Of a DNA stretch of 64,000 nt, positions 48,132 through 58,151 are shown piece after piece. The stretch lies in NCBI RefSeq assembly GCF_007681555.1, contig NZ_VELE01000003.1, positions 62,001 through 126,000 of the forward strand, in the 5' to 3' direction. A program made the translations under genes and the position numbers. Below the pieces are notes generated by a model. It saw only the letters and a list, made by a program, of their open reading frames with translations, was not told the DNA's origin and did not search any database. The stretch is from Kocuria salsicia. GTDB lineage: Bacteria > Actinomycetota > Actinomycetes > Actinomycetales > Micrococcaceae. Each line of letters starts with the position of its first letter. Within the stretch, counting starts at the first letter, position 1.

Positions 48132-50720
48132 TCAGGACACCACGGGCTGGTGGCCCGACACGCGGTACACGTCGTACACGCCGTCGATCCGCCGGACCTG
48201 GTTCAGCACGTGGTCCAGGTACCGGGTGTCCCCCATCTCGAAGGAGAAGCGTGAGATGGCCAGACGGGCACGAGAGGTGTGCACCTGGGCGGAGAGGATG
48301 TTCACGTGGTTCTCGGAGAGCACGCGCGTGACGTCGTAGAGCAGGGACTTGCGGTCCAGCGCCTCCACCTGGATCTCCACGAGGAACAGCGATGACTGCG
48401 TGGGAGCCCACGAGACCTGCTTGACCCGGTTGTCTCCCTCCGGCAGCGCCTTCATGTTCGCGCAGTCCACCCGGTGCACCGAGATCCCTGAACCACGGGT
48501 CACGAAGCCCACGATCTCGTCCGGGGGCACTGGCGTGCAGCAACGGGCGATCTTCACGTAGACGTCCGAGGCGCCCTGCACGAGCACTCCCGCATCCGCC
48601 ACGCCCGACCGCACCGGCTTGGTGACACGCGTGACCTCCGTGAGGTCCTCCTCCGTGCCGTCCGCACCGCCCAGGTGCTCCAGCAGCTTCTCCACCACCT
48701 GCTGGGCGCTGACCGCGTCCGAGCCGAGCGCCTCGTAGAGGGCGGCCACGTCCCCGCGGTTGAAGTCCTGCGCCACCGCGAGCAGCGACTCGCTCGTGAC
48801 CGTGCGCTGCAACGGCAGGTGGTGCTTGCGCAGGGCCTTGGTGAGCATGTCCTTGCCTCGCTCGATCGCCTCCTCGCGCCGCTCCTTGGAGAACCACTGG
48901 CGGATCTTGGTGCGGGCGCGCGGGGAGCCCACGAACTTGAGCCAGTCCTGGGAGGGCGCGGCCTGCTCCGACTTCGAGGTGAGGATCTCCACCCGGTCCC
49001 CGTGCTGCAGCGTCGAGGACAGCGGTGCCAGCTTGCCGTTGACCCGCGCACCGATCGTGCGGTTGCCGACCTCCGTGTGCACGGCGTAGGCGAAGTCCAC
49101 CGGCGTGGAACCCGCGGGCAGGGCCATGACCTCGCCCTTGGGCGTGAACACGTACACCTCGGCGGTGTTGATCTGGTAGCGCAGCGAGTCCAGGAAGTCC
49201 GAGGAGTCCTTGGCCTCCTCCTGCCAGGAGACCAGGGAGCTGAGCCAGTTCAGCTCGCCCTCCTTGGCCTTGGGCGTGGCGGAGTTCGCCTGGTTGACCT
49301 TGTCCTTGTACTTCCAGTGCGCGGCCACGCCGTACTCCGCGCGTCGGTGCATCTCGTGGGTGCGGATCTGGATCTCCACGGGCCGCCCGTTCGGTCCGAT
49401 CACCGTGGTGTGCAGCGACTGGTACATGTTGAACTTGGGCATGGCGATGTAGTCCTTGAACCGCCCGGGCAGCGGCCGCCACTTGGCGTGCAGCACACCG
49501 AGGGCCGCGTAGCACTCGCGCACGGAGTTCACGAGCACGCGCGCAGCCTGCAGGTCGTGGATCTCGTCGAAGTCCTTCCCGCGCACGATCATCTTCTGGT
49601 AGATCGAGTAGTAGTGCTTGGGTCGGCCCGTGATGGTGGCCTCAATCCCGGAGGCGTCCAGCGCCTCGCCGATCTCTCCACGAATCTGGGCGAGGTGCCG
49701 CTCCCGCTCGGGGGTCCGCTCCCCCACCATGCGCACGATCTCGTCGTAGACCTTGGGGTAGAGCGCGGCAAAGGAGAGGTCCTCGAGTTCCCACTTGATC
49801 GTGTTCATGCCCAGCCGGTGGGCCAGGGGCGCGAAGATCTCCAGCGTTTCGCGCGCCTTGCGGCCCGAGGACTCGGAGGAGACGAAGCGCCACGTGCGGG
49901 CGTTGTGGAGGCGGTCCGCAAGCTTGATGACCAGCACCCGGATGTCCTTGGCCATGGCCACGATCATCTTGCGGACGGTCTCGGCCTGGGCGTTCTCCCC
50001 GTACTGGATCTTGTCCAGCTTGGTCACGCCGTCCACGAGCTCGGCGACCTCCTCGCCGAACTCCGCCCGCAGCTCGTCCAGCGTGTAGGAGGTGTCCTCC
50101 ACCGTGTCGTGCAGCAACCCGGCCACCAGGGTCGCACCCGTCATGCCGAGCTCCGCGAGGATCGTGGTCACTGCCACCGGATGGGTGATGTACGGGTCCC
50201 CGGACTTGCGCTTCTGGCCCTCGTGGTGCGCATCCGCCACGGCGAAGGCGCGCTCCAGCACGCTGAGGTCCTGCTCGGGGTGCGAGTTCTGCACCGTGCG
50301 CAGCAGCGGCACGAGCACGGGCGAACTGGGCACTGACTCCCCGCTCAGCACGGACAGCGTGGAGCGGGTCTTCTCGCTGCGACCGGGGAACACGGCGCGG
50401 CCGAAGACGGGGCGAGAGGCCGGGAGCACGAAGTGGGTCCCGCTGAAGTCCCCGCGGGCCACGGCGGTGCGCTGACCGCCGGCCGCGCGCGACGCGCCGT
50501 CGGCGGCCACGCTGGTTCCCACGGCGGACGTGGGGGCCGACCCCAGCGATGTGGCGTGACCCGTGGTCGTGCCGACAACCTCGGCAGACGCGGGAGCGGA
50601 CGCCGACGACGTCGTGCGCGCCGTCGTCGCAGCGGCCGTGGCCTCGGCAGATCCCCTGGAAACGGGCGCGGGTGAGTCTGCGGGTGCGCGGGTACCCGCG
50701 TGGTCGGACGTGCTGGACAT
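48132..50720 (-). CDS. rel: Bifunctional (p)ppGpp synthetase/hydrolase Rel
   Basis: Rel (862 residues) makes and degrades (p)ppGpp. After ~165 mostly disordered residues, the HD hydrolase is intact ([34 protein letters not shown]). The synthetase has [14 protein letters not shown] and [20 protein letters not shown] ([13 protein letters not shown]), zinc-finger-like ([12 protein letters not shown]) and ACT domains ([17 protein letters not shown]) follow. The N-terminal extension is longer than in typical Rel (~740-790 in total). The ATG follows GAGG at nine bases. TACACT at 50791-50796 is a possible -10. Confidence 0.94.
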   Translation of the reverse strand: MSSTSDHAGTRAPADSPAPVSRGSAEATAAATTARTTSSASAPASAEVVGTTTGHATSLGSAPTSAVGTSVAADGASRAAGGQRTAVARGDFSGTHFVLPASRPVFGRAVFPGRSEKTRSTLSVLSGESVPSSPVLVPLLRTVQNSHPEQDLSVLERAFAVADAHHEGQKRKSGDPYITHPVAVTTILAELGMTGATLVAGLLHDTVEDTSYTLDELRAEFGEEVAELVDGVTKLDKIQYGENAQAETVRKMIVAMAKDIRVLVIKLADRLHNARTWRFVSSESSGRKARETLEIFAPLAHRLGMNTIKWELEDLSFAALYPKVYDEIVRMVGERTPERERHLAQIRGEIGEALDASGIEATITGRPKHYYSIYQKMIVRGKDFDEIHDLQAARVLVNSVRECYAALGVLHAKWRPLPGRFKDYIAMPKFNMYQSLHTTVIGPNGRPVEIQIRTHEMHRRAEYGVAAHWKYKDKVNQANSATPKAKEGELNWLSSLVSWQEEAKDSSDFLDSLRYQINTAEVYVFTPKGEVMALPAGSTPVDFAYAVHTEVGNRTIGARVNGKLAPLSSTLQHGDRVEILTSKSEQAAPSQDWLKFVGSPRARTKIRQWFSKERREEAIERGKDMLTKALRKHHLPLQRTVTSESLLAVAQDFNRGDVAALYEALGSDAVSAQQVVEKLLEHLGGADGTEEDLTEVTRVTKPVRSGVADAGVLVQGASDVYVKIARCCTPVPPDEIVGFVTRGSGISVHRVDCANMKALPEGDNRVKQVSWAPTQSSLFLVEIQVEALDRKSLLYDVTRVLSENHVNILSAQVHTSRARLAISRFSFEMGDTRYLDHVLNQVRRIDGVYDVYRVSGHQPVVS

Positions 50721-50790
50721 GAGTCGTGGCCTCCTCACCGTGCCGCGGTGCCGGGGAGGTGGGATCCTGGCCCGGCGCGGCTGATGACCC

Positions 50791-50796
50791 AGTGTA
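50791..50796 (-). promoter_or_regulatory. Possible -10 element of rel
   Basis: On the minus strand these bases read TACACT, about 70 bases before the rel start in the 155-base gap after secF. No clear -35 was found, so rel may also be read from the yajC-secD-secF transcript. Confidence 0.3.
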
Positions 50797-50875
50797 ATGC
50801 CGCGGCCCAGTGCTCCGTGCACGGGGCCGCGGGGGGCGTGAGCGCTGGCGGGGCCCGTGGTCCGGGTGTCCGGGC

Positions 50876-51910
50876 TCAGGCGGAGACGGGGTCCGAGCTC
50901 ACCGGGGGCGCATCCGTGGTCCGCTCCTCCAGCACCTTCCGGGTCTGCTCGCGCACCGCGGGATCGCGGTCCCGCAGCCACGAGTACAGCGGCGCCGCGA
51001 CGAACAGCGTGGCCAGGGTGCCCACGATGATGCCCACGAACAGCGAGAGCGAGAGGTCCTTCAGGGTTCCCGCGCCCAGCAGGTAGGCGCCGATGAACAG
51101 GATGGAGCCCACCGGCAGGATGCCCACCACGGAGGTGTTGATCGAGCGCACGAGCGTCTGGTTCACCGCCAGGTTCACCTGCTCCCCGTACGTGCGCTTC
51201 GCGCGCTCCGCAGGTGCGGTGCCGTCCAACAGCCCCGCGGTGTTCTCACGGACCTTGTCGAAGACCACCACCGAGTCGTAGAGCGAGTAGGAGAGCACCG
51301 TGAGGAAGCCGATCACGGCGGACGGGGTGATCTCGAAACCCACGAGCGAGTAGACACCGCCCGTGACCACCACGGTCACGAGCATCGCAGCAATCGAGGA
51401 CACAGACATCTTCCACGTACGGAAGTACAGCGCCATCAGCGCGAGGGCCAGCACCACGAAGACCAGCAGGCCCCACAGCGCCTGCTGCGTGACGCCCTGA
51501 CCCCACGTGGGACCCACGAAGTTCGAGGTCACCTGGTCCTCGCCCACGCCGTAGGAGTCCTGCAGCTTGGACTTCACACTCAGTGTCTGGTCGTCGTCGA
51601 GCTGCTGGGTCTGCACCCGAATGGTGCCGGGGGCGATGTTGGTGACCGTGGCCTCGTCCGCGCCGGGGGTGCCCGCCACGGCGCGCTGGCCGAGGGAGAC
51701 GTCCGTGTTCTCGACCCCGGAGACCGTGAACTCCGATCCCCCGGTGAAGTCGATGCCCAGGTTGAACCCGCCTTTGACCACGGGGATCAGCACGGAGACC
51801 ACCACGAGCGCCAGGCTCACCGCGAGCCACAACCCGCGCTTCTGGACGAACGGGTAGGAGCGGCGCCCGCTGTGCAGGTCGTTGCCGAATCGCGCGAGTC
51901 GGTTGCTCAT
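50876..51910 (-). CDS. secF: Protein translocase subunit SecF
   Basis: SecF (344 residues) works with SecD to pull exported proteins across the membrane using the proton gradient. Six helices surround a first periplasmic loop. Hallmarks are [15 protein letters not shown] and the C-terminal region [13 protein letters not shown], followed by [16 protein letters not shown]. The ATG overlaps the secD stop (ATGA), so SecD and SecF are coupled. Confidence 0.95.
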   Translation of the reverse strand: MSNRLARFGNDLHSGRRSYPFVQKRGLWLAVSLALVVVSVLIPVVKGGFNLGIDFTGGSEFTVSGVENTDVSLGQRAVAGTPGADEATVTNIAPGTIRVQTQQLDDDQTLSVKSKLQDSYGVGEDQVTSNFVGPTWGQGVTQQALWGLLVFVVLALALMALYFRTWKMSVSSIAAMLVTVVVTGGVYSLVGFEITPSAVIGFLTVLSYSLYDSVVVFDKVRENTAGLLDGTAPAERAKRTYGEQVNLAVNQTLVRSINTSVVGILPVGSILFIGAYLLGAGTLKDLSLSLFVGIIVGTLATLFVAAPLYSWLRDRDPAVREQTRKVLEERTTDAPPVSSDPVSA

Positions 51911-53772
51911 CGCTGGGCCTCCTGAGTGTCGGAGTGGGCGGAGGACGACGCCGTGTCGTCACCGGGGGCCGCCTCGCGTGCCGCGCGGCGTCGTCGTTCG
52001 GCGATCGTGAGGCCGTCGTTCTCGGAGGGGTCGCGCAGCCGCCCGGCGCCGCGGTAGAGCGGCACGGCGTCGAGGGCCTCCGGGTCCAGGCCGGAGTTCT
52101 TGGCGCCGGAGCCGAAATAGCGCGTGCGGGCCAGCAGCACCATGACCGGGTGCGTGAACAGGAACACGACCAGCAGATCCGCGATGGCCGTGAGACCCAA
52201 GGTGAACGCGAAGCCGCGCACGTTGCCCACGGCCACGAAGTACAGGACCACCGCGGCCAGCAGGTTCACGGCCTTGGAGGCGAGCACCGTCTGACGTGCC
52301 CGCTGCCAGCCGTGGTCCACGGCGGCAGGAATCGTACGCCCGGCGCGGATCTCGTCGCGGATGCGTTCGAAGTAGACGATGAACGAGTCAGCAGTCTGCC
52401 CGATAGCCACCACCAGGCCCGCCACGCCGGCGAGTGAGAGCCGGTAGTTGGCGCCCCAGCCGAGCAGTGTGATCGCGAGGTACGTGAGCACACCGGCCAC
52501 GACGAGCGACGCGATGGTCACGAGCCCCAACCAGCGGTACTGGAACAGCGAGTAGATGCACACGAGCGCCAGACCGATCAGACCGGCCACGATGCCCATG
52601 CGCAGCTGGTCGCTGCCCAGCGTCGCGGAGACCTGCTGCTCCGAGTCGATCGAGAAGGACACCGGCAGCGCACCGTACTTCAGCTGCTGGGACAAGAACT
52701 TGGCCTCGTCCTCCGTAAAGCTGCCCGTGATCTGCGCCTTGCCGTCCGTGATGACGGAGTTCATGCTCGGCGCGGAGATCACGGAGCCGTCCAGCACGAT
52801 GGCGAACTGGGAGCGGGGATCGCCCTGGCTGCTCTGCCCCAGGCTGTAGAGCCGCTCGGAGAGGTCCTTGAAGGTCCTGGTGCCCTGCTCGTCGAACTGC
52901 AGGTTCACGGCGAAACCACCCGTGGCGTGGCCCTGCGAGTTCGTGGCCTGGGCGTAGGACGCGTCCGAGATCTCGGTGCCGGGGATCTCCACCGGCCCAA
53001 GGATGAACTTGGTGCCGTTCTCGGAGCCGCCCTGCGAGTCGCACGCCACCACGGCCTTGTCCTGCGGCTGCGCGGCACGCTCTTCCTGCGACTGACCCTT
53101 GGTGCAGTCCAGGGCCTCGTACTGGGCGTAAAGCTCGCGGGTCACCCAGTTGGGGTCCGAGGAGTTGGTGGGCTTCGCGTCCGGCTCCGGGATGGACTTC
53201 GGATCCGTGCGCTTGTCCGCCGGTGTGGGGGCACCGTCGCCGGTGACGATCACGGGGCGGAACGCCATCTGCGCCGAGGTCTGGATGAGGTCGCGGGTCT
53301 CGCTCGAGGGCACGCCGGGCATCGACACGACGATGTTGCGCCCGGACTGGGTCGTGATCTCCGCCTCCGAGACACCCGCGCCGTCCACGCGCTGGCGGAT
53401 GATCTCCACGGCCTGGTCAAGCTGCTCCTGGGAGATCTCCTTGCCGGCGTCATCACCCTGGAGGGTGGGCGAGAGCACCATCTGCGTACCGCCCTCGAGG
53501 TCCAGGGCCAGCTTCGGACCCCACCCCGTGCGGTCCGTGCTGACCCCGTAGACCAGCACCCCCGCCAGGATCGCGACCACGGCCACGAGGGCGAGCAGGG
53601 CCTTGCGGGCCGACGCCGCAGCAGCAGCAGCCCCCGAGCGCGGCCGCGGCGTAGCGCCCCCGCCCTTCGCGCCGCTCGCGCGCAAGCCGGTCTCCTCCGA
53701 TGTCCTGTGCCGACGCCAGCGGGAGCCCCTGGGCTCCCCGGGGGTCCCCGACGCCTTCTTCTGTGCTGCCAT
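51907..53772 (-). CDS. secD: Protein translocase subunit SecD
   Basis: SecD (621 residues) has an N-terminal helix after ~60 polar residues, a large periplasmic P1 domain (LALDLEGGTQMVLSPTL marks its base), and five C-terminal helices with LSLAGVAGLVVAIGQTADSFIVYFERIRDE. The SecD C-terminal part also has GWQRARQTVLASKAVNLLAA. About 50 disordered residues trail. The gene follows yajC after a hairpin and precedes secF. Confidence 0.95.
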   Translation of the reverse strand: MAAQKKASGTPGEPRGSRWRRHRTSEETGLRASGAKGGGATPRPRSGAAAAAASARKALLALVAVVAILAGVLVYGVSTDRTGWGPKLALDLEGGTQMVLSPTLQGDDAGKEISQEQLDQAVEIIRQRVDGAGVSEAEITTQSGRNIVVSMPGVPSSETRDLIQTSAQMAFRPVIVTGDGAPTPADKRTDPKSIPEPDAKPTNSSDPNWVTRELYAQYEALDCTKGQSQEERAAQPQDKAVVACDSQGGSENGTKFILGPVEIPGTEISDASYAQATNSQGHATGGFAVNLQFDEQGTRTFKDLSERLYSLGQSSQGDPRSQFAIVLDGSVISAPSMNSVITDGKAQITGSFTEDEAKFLSQQLKYGALPVSFSIDSEQQVSATLGSDQLRMGIVAGLIGLALVCIYSLFQYRWLGLVTIASLVVAGVLTYLAITLLGWGANYRLSLAGVAGLVVAIGQTADSFIVYFERIRDEIRAGRTIPAAVDHGWQRARQTVLASKAVNLLAAVVLYFVAVGNVRGFAFTLGLTAIADLLVVFLFTHPVMVLLARTRYFGSGAKNSGLDPEALDAVPLYRGAGRLRDPSENDGLTIAERRRRAAREAAPGDDTASSSAHSDTQEAQR

Positions 53773-53829
53773 AGCCGTCCTTCAACGAGCCCGTCACCGG
53801 CACCGCACGGGCCGGTCGACGCATGAGAA

Positions 53830-53852
53830 ACGGGCCGATGTCATCGGCCCGT
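53830..53852 (-). terminator. Hairpin between yajC and secD
   Basis: A 10-base-pair perfect stem with a three-base loop (53830-53839 with 53843-53852; arm ACGGGCCGAT) lies 20 bases after the yajC stop; the minus strand then reads TTTCTCATG. It could end part of the yajC transcripts and so lower secDF relative to yajC. Confidence 0.6.
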
Positions 53853-53872
53853 GTCCCAGCGGGGGGGGTGGA

Positions 53873-54463
53873 TCAGTTGGTGGTGGTACCGCGGTCCTCG
53901 CCGTTGCGGGCGTCGCGCCAGGTCCGGTGATCCTGCTCCGGTGCGACGTCGCCAGCTGCGGTGTTCCCGGCGGCGGTTGCACCTCCGGGGGTGGTTCCGG
54001 TCGTGTCCGACTCACTGCGCGCGGCGCCGGTCACGACGTTGCCGTTCTCAGCGGCTGTGTTCCCGGACGCGTCGTGCACGGTGCCCGCGGTCGTCGTACC
54101 AGTGGCCGCAGGGCCGTCGACGACGGCGCCCCCATCCGCCCCGGAGTCCGCGGGAGTCTCGTCCACCACGGTGGTCACGGTCTGGGAGTGCACGGTGACG
54201 AGCTGGCCCGGGGAGATCTCCAGGACGGCCTTGTTCTGCTCGCGGTCCATGTCGCGCAGCGTTCCGTAGAGGCCGAAGCTGGTCATCACGCGCGTGCCGG
54301 GTTCCATGGTCGCCTGCTTGGCCCTCATCTGGGCCTGGGCCTTCTTCTGGCGGCGCATGGGCAGCCAGAGCAGCAGCACCATCACCACGAGCATCACGGG
54401 CAGGAACCACACGGTCCCACCTCCGCCGGCAGCAGCTTCCTGGGTTTCTGCGAGGAGCGTCAC
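53873..54463 (-). CDS. yajC: Preprotein translocase subunit YajC
   Basis: YajC (196 residues) associates with SecDF. One membrane helix (VWFLPVMLVVMVLLLWLPM) is followed by MRRQKKAQAQMRAKQATM and the conserved GTRVMTSFGLYGTLRDMD and LEISPGQLVTVHS. The C-terminal ~95 residues are Gly/Ala/Thr rich, much longer than the ~110-residue standard form. Start GTG. TAAACT at 54558-54563 (minus) is a possible -10. Confidence 0.9.
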   Translation of the reverse strand: MTLLAETQEAAAGGGGTVWFLPVMLVVMVLLLWLPMRRQKKAQAQMRAKQATMEPGTRVMTSFGLYGTLRDMDREQNKAVLEISPGQLVTVHSQTVTTVVDETPADSGADGGAVVDGPAATGTTTAGTVHDASGNTAAENGNVVTGAARSESDTTGTTPGGATAAGNTAAGDVAPEQDHRTWRDARNGEDRGTTTN

Positions 54464-54557
54464 AAATGATCCGTTCTGTCGTCGTGCGAGGGGTCGCGCG
54501 TGGCAGGTGCCCGCTGACCCGCGGGAATGATTCGAGCACGCGCTCGGGTTCGCATGA

Positions 54558-54563
54558 AGTTTA
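54558..54563 (-). promoter_or_regulatory. Possible -10 element of the yajC-secDF operon
   Basis: On the minus strand these bases read TAAACT, 95 bases upstream of yajC and 38 bases after the ruvB stop. The AT-rich hexamer stands out, but the -35 is poor. Confidence 0.3.
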
Positions 54564-54604
54564 GTGGATGGATCTGGTGACCCGCTGGACGGTGACAGGA
54601 CCGG

Positions 54605-55705
54605 CTAGGAGGAGGCGTCCTGCTCCTGCTCCGCGTTCGAGGCCAGCGCCGTGCGCAGGGCCGGGTCCTTGAACGCCGCGTGGTTCGGGACCTCCAGACC
54701 CAGGTGTTCCCACGCGGCCGCCATGGCGATGCGCCCGCGCGGCGTGCGCCCCAGCAGTCCCTCCCGCACGAGGAACGGCTCGGCCACGGTCTCCACGGTC
54801 TCGATCTCCTCACCCACCGCGATCGCCAGGGTGGACAGCCCCACGGGGCCACCGTTGAACTTTCCCACGAGCGCCGAGAGCACGTTGCGGTCGAGCCGGT
54901 CGAGGCCACGGACGTCCACCTCGTACATGTCCAGTGCGGCGCCGGCGGCGCGCGCGTCGATCCGGTCCACGCCGTGCACGAGTGCCCAGTCCCGCACGCG
55001 GCGCAGCAGCCGGTTCGCGATGCGGGGGGTTCCCCGGGAGCGGGAAGCCACCTCGCTGAACGCCTCCGTGGTCATGGTGAGGTCCAAGAGGGCGGCCGAG
55101 CGGCGCAGCACGAGTTCCAGCTCCGGGACGGAGTAGAACTCCAGGTGCCCTGTGAAGCCGAAGCGGTCCCGCAGAGGGCCAGGCAGCAGACCGGCACGCG
55201 TGGTCGCGCCCACGAGCGTGAACGGTGGGAGGTCCAGCGGGATAGACGTGGCACCGGCCCCCTTGCCCACAACGATGTCCACGCGGAAGTCCTCCATGGC
55301 CATGTAGAGCATCTCCTCGGCCGGGCGGGACATGCGGTGGATCTCGTCCAGGAAGAGCACCTCCCCGTGGGTCAGGGAGGACAGGATCGCGGCGAGGTCC
55401 CCGGCGTGCTGGATGGCGGGGCCGGAGGAGATCCGCAGGGGGACGTCCAGGTCCTGGGCAATGATCATGGCGAGCGTGGTCTTGCCGAGCCCCGGGGGTC
55501 CCGAGAGCAGCACATGGTCCGCCGTGCGACCGCGCAGCTTGGACGCCTCCAGCACGAGCGAGAGCTGGGCACGCACGCGCTGCTGGCCCACGAAGTCCTC
55601 GAGCGTGCCCGGGCGCAGGGACGCCTCGAGCTGCTGGTCGTCGTAATCGCCCTCCGCACCAACGAGCCGCTGCTGCCCGGTGGACGCGCCGTCCTCGATG
55701 GCCAT
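54605..55705 (-). CDS. ruvB: Holliday junction helicase RuvB
   Basis: RuvB (366 residues) is the hexameric motor that drives branch migration with RuvA. AAA motifs are intact: [24 protein letters not shown] and [10 protein letters not shown], with the C-terminal winged helix ([20 protein letters not shown]). The ATG at 55705 is two bases after the ruvA stop; a TTG at 55711 overlaps that stop but is less likely. The order ruvC-ruvA-ruvB is standard. Confidence 0.96.
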   Translation of the reverse strand: MAIEDGASTGQQRLVGAEGDYDDQQLEASLRPGTLEDFVGQQRVRAQLSLVLEASKLRGRTADHVLLSGPPGLGKTTLAMIIAQDLDVPLRISSGPAIQHAGDLAAILSSLTHGEVLFLDEIHRMSRPAEEMLYMAMEDFRVDIVVGKGAGATSIPLDLPPFTLVGATTRAGLLPGPLRDRFGFTGHLEFYSVPELELVLRRSAALLDLTMTTEAFSEVASRSRGTPRIANRLLRRVRDWALVHGVDRIDARAAGAALDMYEVDVRGLDRLDRNVLSALVGKFNGGPVGLSTLAIAVGEEIETVETVAEPFLVREGLLGRTPRGRIAMAAAWEHLGLEVPNHAAFKDPALRTALASNAEQEQDASS

Positions 55706-55707
55706 GC

Positions 55708-56349
55708 TCAACGCCCCCCGGTGCGGGCGTGAGAGGTGCCCTTGGAGGTGCCGAGCCAGGACAGGACGGCGCGCAGGATCTCCGCCACGTTGCCCGAGTC
55801 GGCGAGCTCGGGCTGGGTCTGCAGGGCGTCGTCGATGCCCCGGGCGGCGTCCTTCTCGCTCCACCCCAGACCGGTCAGGGCATCAATGACCTGCTCACGC
55901 CAGACCTGCATCTGCGGCTGGGCGCCCTGCACGCTTGCGGGCTCGGGGAGTACAAGCTTGTCGGCCAGTTCGAGCACGATCCGGCGCGCGGACTTGGGAC
56001 CGATGCCCGGCACGGCGGTGAATGCCTTGTCGTCACCCGCGGCGATCGCGCGCCTGGCGTCGTCCGGGCCGAGCACGGAGACCGCCGCCAGGGCCGTGCG
56101 CGGGCCCACCCCGGAGACCCCGAGCATCACGGTGAACACTTCCTTCTCGTCCGCGCGGGAGAAGCCGAAGAGCAGGGGGGACTCGTCCTTCCGCGCGATG
56201 TACGCGGTGTGCAGACGCGTGGTGGAACCCACCCGCAGTCCCGCGAGGGTGTGGGTGCTCGCGTGGACCTCGACCCCGAAGCCGGCGACCTCCACGACCG
56301 CGAGCGTGGTCCCCACGAACTGCACCTCACCGGTGACCGAAGCAATCAC
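55708..56349 (-). CDS. ruvA: Holliday junction DNA-binding protein RuvA
   Basis: RuvA (213 residues) holds the four-way junction as a tetramer. It has the OB domain ([21 protein letters not shown]), helix-hairpin-helix motifs ([19 protein letters not shown]), and the C-terminal domain III that contacts RuvB ([15 protein letters not shown]). The GTG follows GGGGAG with a six-base spacer. A 219-base gap upstream holds a LexA-like box and promoter, unusual inside this operon. Confidence 0.95.
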   Translation of the reverse strand: MIASVTGEVQFVGTTLAVVEVAGFGVEVHASTHTLAGLRVGSTTRLHTAYIARKDESPLLFGFSRADEKEVFTVMLGVSGVGPRTALAAVSVLGPDDARRAIAAGDDKAFTAVPGIGPKSARRIVLELADKLVLPEPASVQGAQPQMQVWREQVIDALTGLGWSEKDAARGIDDALQTQPELADSGNVAEILRAVLSWLGTSKGTSHARTGGR

Positions 56350-56459
56350 GGTCCGCTCCCCTCTCCCGGCTCCGCGCGGGTCGTCTCAGTGGCGGCGGCC
56401 CCGCCGCCGGGGCGCCCGTCCGTGCGCAACCGTCCCACCGAGGGGGCAGCCGCACACGT

Positions 56460-56475
56460 TCGAACAGATGTGCGA
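56460..56475. promoter_or_regulatory. LexA-type SOS box between ruvC and ruvA
   Basis: On the minus strand the 16 bases read TCGCACATCTGTTCGA, matching 14 of 16 positions of the actinobacterial LexA palindrome TCGAACATATGTTCGA. It lies 111 bases upstream of ruvA. A -10-like TACAGT on the minus strand (56488-56493) ends 12 bases upstream of it, so bound LexA would cover the start of transcription. Confidence 0.6.
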
Positions 56476-56487
56476 ATACTGCTGGCC

Positions 56488-56493
56488 ACTGTA
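56488..56493 (-). promoter_or_regulatory. Putative -10 element of a ruvA-ruvB promoter
   Basis: On the minus strand TACAGT lies within TTGGTACAGTGGC, the same 13-mer found at the likely gmk promoter. The LexA-like box lies just downstream. The -35 element is weak. Confidence 0.5.
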
Positions 56494-56568
56494 CCAAGGC
56501 CCGGGGACATGATGAGCGACACCCGGATGCCCCAGCGCGCCGTCGCGATCCTGTCGCAACGGGGCGGG

Positions 56569-57252
56569 TCAGCGGAAGCGAGACCCGCCGGAGTGCCCGG
56601 AGGACCGGGGCTTTCCCGCACCCGGCGCGCGGGACGCCGTCTCGGCCCGCCGCCACGCCTGCTGCGCGGGGGTCAGCGTGCCGGCAGTGCCTGCGCGGGA
56701 GGGTCTGGACCCCGAGTGGGTGGAGGTCCGCTCGGCCGCATTGACCCCGGAGACGCCGCCACGCCAGCCGTGGCACACCGCCAGAGCAAGGGCGTCCGCG
56801 GCGTCCGCGGGACGCGGCGGGGCATCCAGGCGCAGGATCCGCACGACCATGCGGTTGACCGACTCCTTGTCCGCGGACCCGTCACCGGTGACCGCGGCCT
56901 TGACCTCGGACGGTGTGTGCCAGGCCACGGGGATTCCGCGTCTGGCAGCCGCTGCGATGACGACGCCGGTGGCCTGCGCGGTGCCCACCACGGTGGGGGC
57001 GTTGTTCTGCGCGAACACGCGCTCCACGGCCACCACGTCCGGCCGGAAGCGCTCGATCAGCTCCTCGGCGGTCTCCATGATGGTCAGCACGCGCCGCTCC
57101 AGCGCCTCGTCCGCCTTCGTGCCGCTGACCTGGACGTGCACGAACGTGCCCGTGCGCTGGGCGGACATGTCCACCACGGCGAACCCGCAGCGTGTGAGGC
57201 CAGGGTCCACGGCGAGCACCCGACGCCCCCCGCGGTCCTGGGTGCGCGGCAC
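56569..57252 (-). CDS. ruvC: Holliday junction endonuclease RuvC
   Basis: RuvC (227 residues) cuts Holliday junctions. RNase H-fold acidic residues are present: [17 protein letters not shown], the Glu in [12 protein letters not shown], and the late [12 protein letters not shown] pair. The catalytic core is ~165 residues; ~60 Arg/Ser/Gly-rich residues are extra, where the family commonly ends near 170-190. The GTG at 57252 lies four bases after the yebC stop. Confidence 0.93.
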   Translation of the reverse strand: MPRTQDRGGRRVLAVDPGLTRCGFAVVDMSAQRTGTFVHVQVSGTKADEALERRVLTIMETAEELIERFRPDVVAVERVFAQNNAPTVVGTAQATGVVIAAAARRGIPVAWHTPSEVKAAVTGDGSADKESVNRMVVRILRLDAPPRPADAADALALAVCHGWRGGVSGVNAAERTSTHSGSRPSRAGTAGTLTPAQQAWRRAETASRAPGAGKPRSSGHSGGSRFR

Positions 57253-57256
57253 GGTC

Positions 57257-58018
57257 CTACTCGTCGTCCTCGAGCTCGGCCATGACTTCGGCCGGGATGT
57301 TCGCGTTCGAGTAGACGTTCTGCACATCGTCGAGCTCCTCGACGGCGTCCACGAGCTTGAGGAACTTCCGCGCGCCGTCCGCGTCCAGGTCCACCTTCAT
57401 GGTCGCCCGGAACTGGGGGTCGTCGTTGTTGTACTCGAGCCCGGCCTCGTCCAGCGATGTACGGATCGCGGGCAGGTCCGTGGCCTCGCTGACCACCTCG
57501 AAGACGTCCGACTCGTCCAGCACCTCGTCGGCGCCGGCATCCAGGACGGCCATCAGGACGTCGTCCTCCGTCAGCCCGTCCGTCTTCGCGACCTCGACCA
57601 CGCCCTTGCGCTCGAAGAGGTACGCCACGGAGCCGGAGTCCGCCATGGAACCGCCGTGGCGGGTCACCGCCACGCGCACCTCGGACGCCGCACGGTTCTT
57701 GTTGTCCGTGAGGCACTCGATGTACAGCGCGGTGCCCTGAGGGCCTCGGGCCTCGTAGAGGATCTCGGTGTAGTCGATCGTCTCACCCGTCAGCCCGGCA
57801 CCACGCTTGACGGCGCGGTCGATGTTGTCGTTGGGCACCGAGTTCTTCTTGGCCTTGGAGACGGCGAGCTCGAGCGCCGGGTTGCCGGAGGTGTCGGCGC
57901 CGCCCATGCGTGCCGCGACCTCGATCCCCTTGATGTACTTCGCGAACGCCTTCGCACGCTTGGCGTCGATCGCCGCCTTCTTGTGCTTGGTCGTGGCCCA
58001 CTTGGAGTGACCTGACAT
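57257..58018 (-). CDS. yebC: YebC/TACO1-family protein (probable transcriptional or translational regulator)
   Basis: A 253-residue protein with the YebC hallmark [18 protein letters not shown], basic N terminus, and [13 protein letters not shown]. Some members bind DNA; others, such as TACO1, aid translation of proline-rich stretches. It is commonly found directly before ruvC. The ATG follows an ideal AGGAGG. A hairpin and a probable promoter lie upstream. Confidence 0.95.
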   Translation of the reverse strand: MSGHSKWATTKHKKAAIDAKRAKAFAKYIKGIEVAARMGGADTSGNPALELAVSKAKKNSVPNDNIDRAVKRGAGLTGETIDYTEILYEARGPQGTALYIECLTDNKNRAASEVRVAVTRHGGSMADSGSVAYLFERKGVVEVAKTDGLTEDDVLMAVLDAGADEVLDESDVFEVVSEATDLPAIRTSLDEAGLEYNNDDPQFRATMKVDLDADGARKFLKLVDAVEELDDVQNVYSNANIPAEVMAELEDDE

Positions 58019-58039
58019 GGATGACCTCCTAGAAACAGT

Positions 58040-58066
58040 GCGTCCGGCCGTGCTCGGGCCGGACGC
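58040..58066 (-). promoter_or_regulatory. Hairpin in the yebC leader
   Basis: A 10-base-pair stem (58040-58049 with 58057-58066; arm GCGTCCGGCC) with a seven-base loop lies 21 bases upstream of the yebC start, between the proposed promoter and the AGGAGG. The minus strand then reads ACTGTTTCT. It is either a terminator for read-through from gatD or a 5' UTR element. Confidence 0.5.
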
Positions 58067-58084
58067 GGTGGTGGATTGACTGCC

Positions 58085-58115
58085 ATGATACCGAGCGTGC
58101 CCCGTGCGCTGTCAC
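58085..58115 (-). promoter_or_regulatory. Putative promoter of yebC-ruvC
   Basis: On the minus strand -35 GTGACA (58110-58115) and -10 TATCAT (58085-58090) are 19 bases apart. Both hexamers match well; the spacing is long. It lies between gatD and yebC. Confidence 0.4.
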
Positions 58116-58151
58116 ACCAGCGCCTGCGGACAGCCCCCCCGGGCGGCGTCG

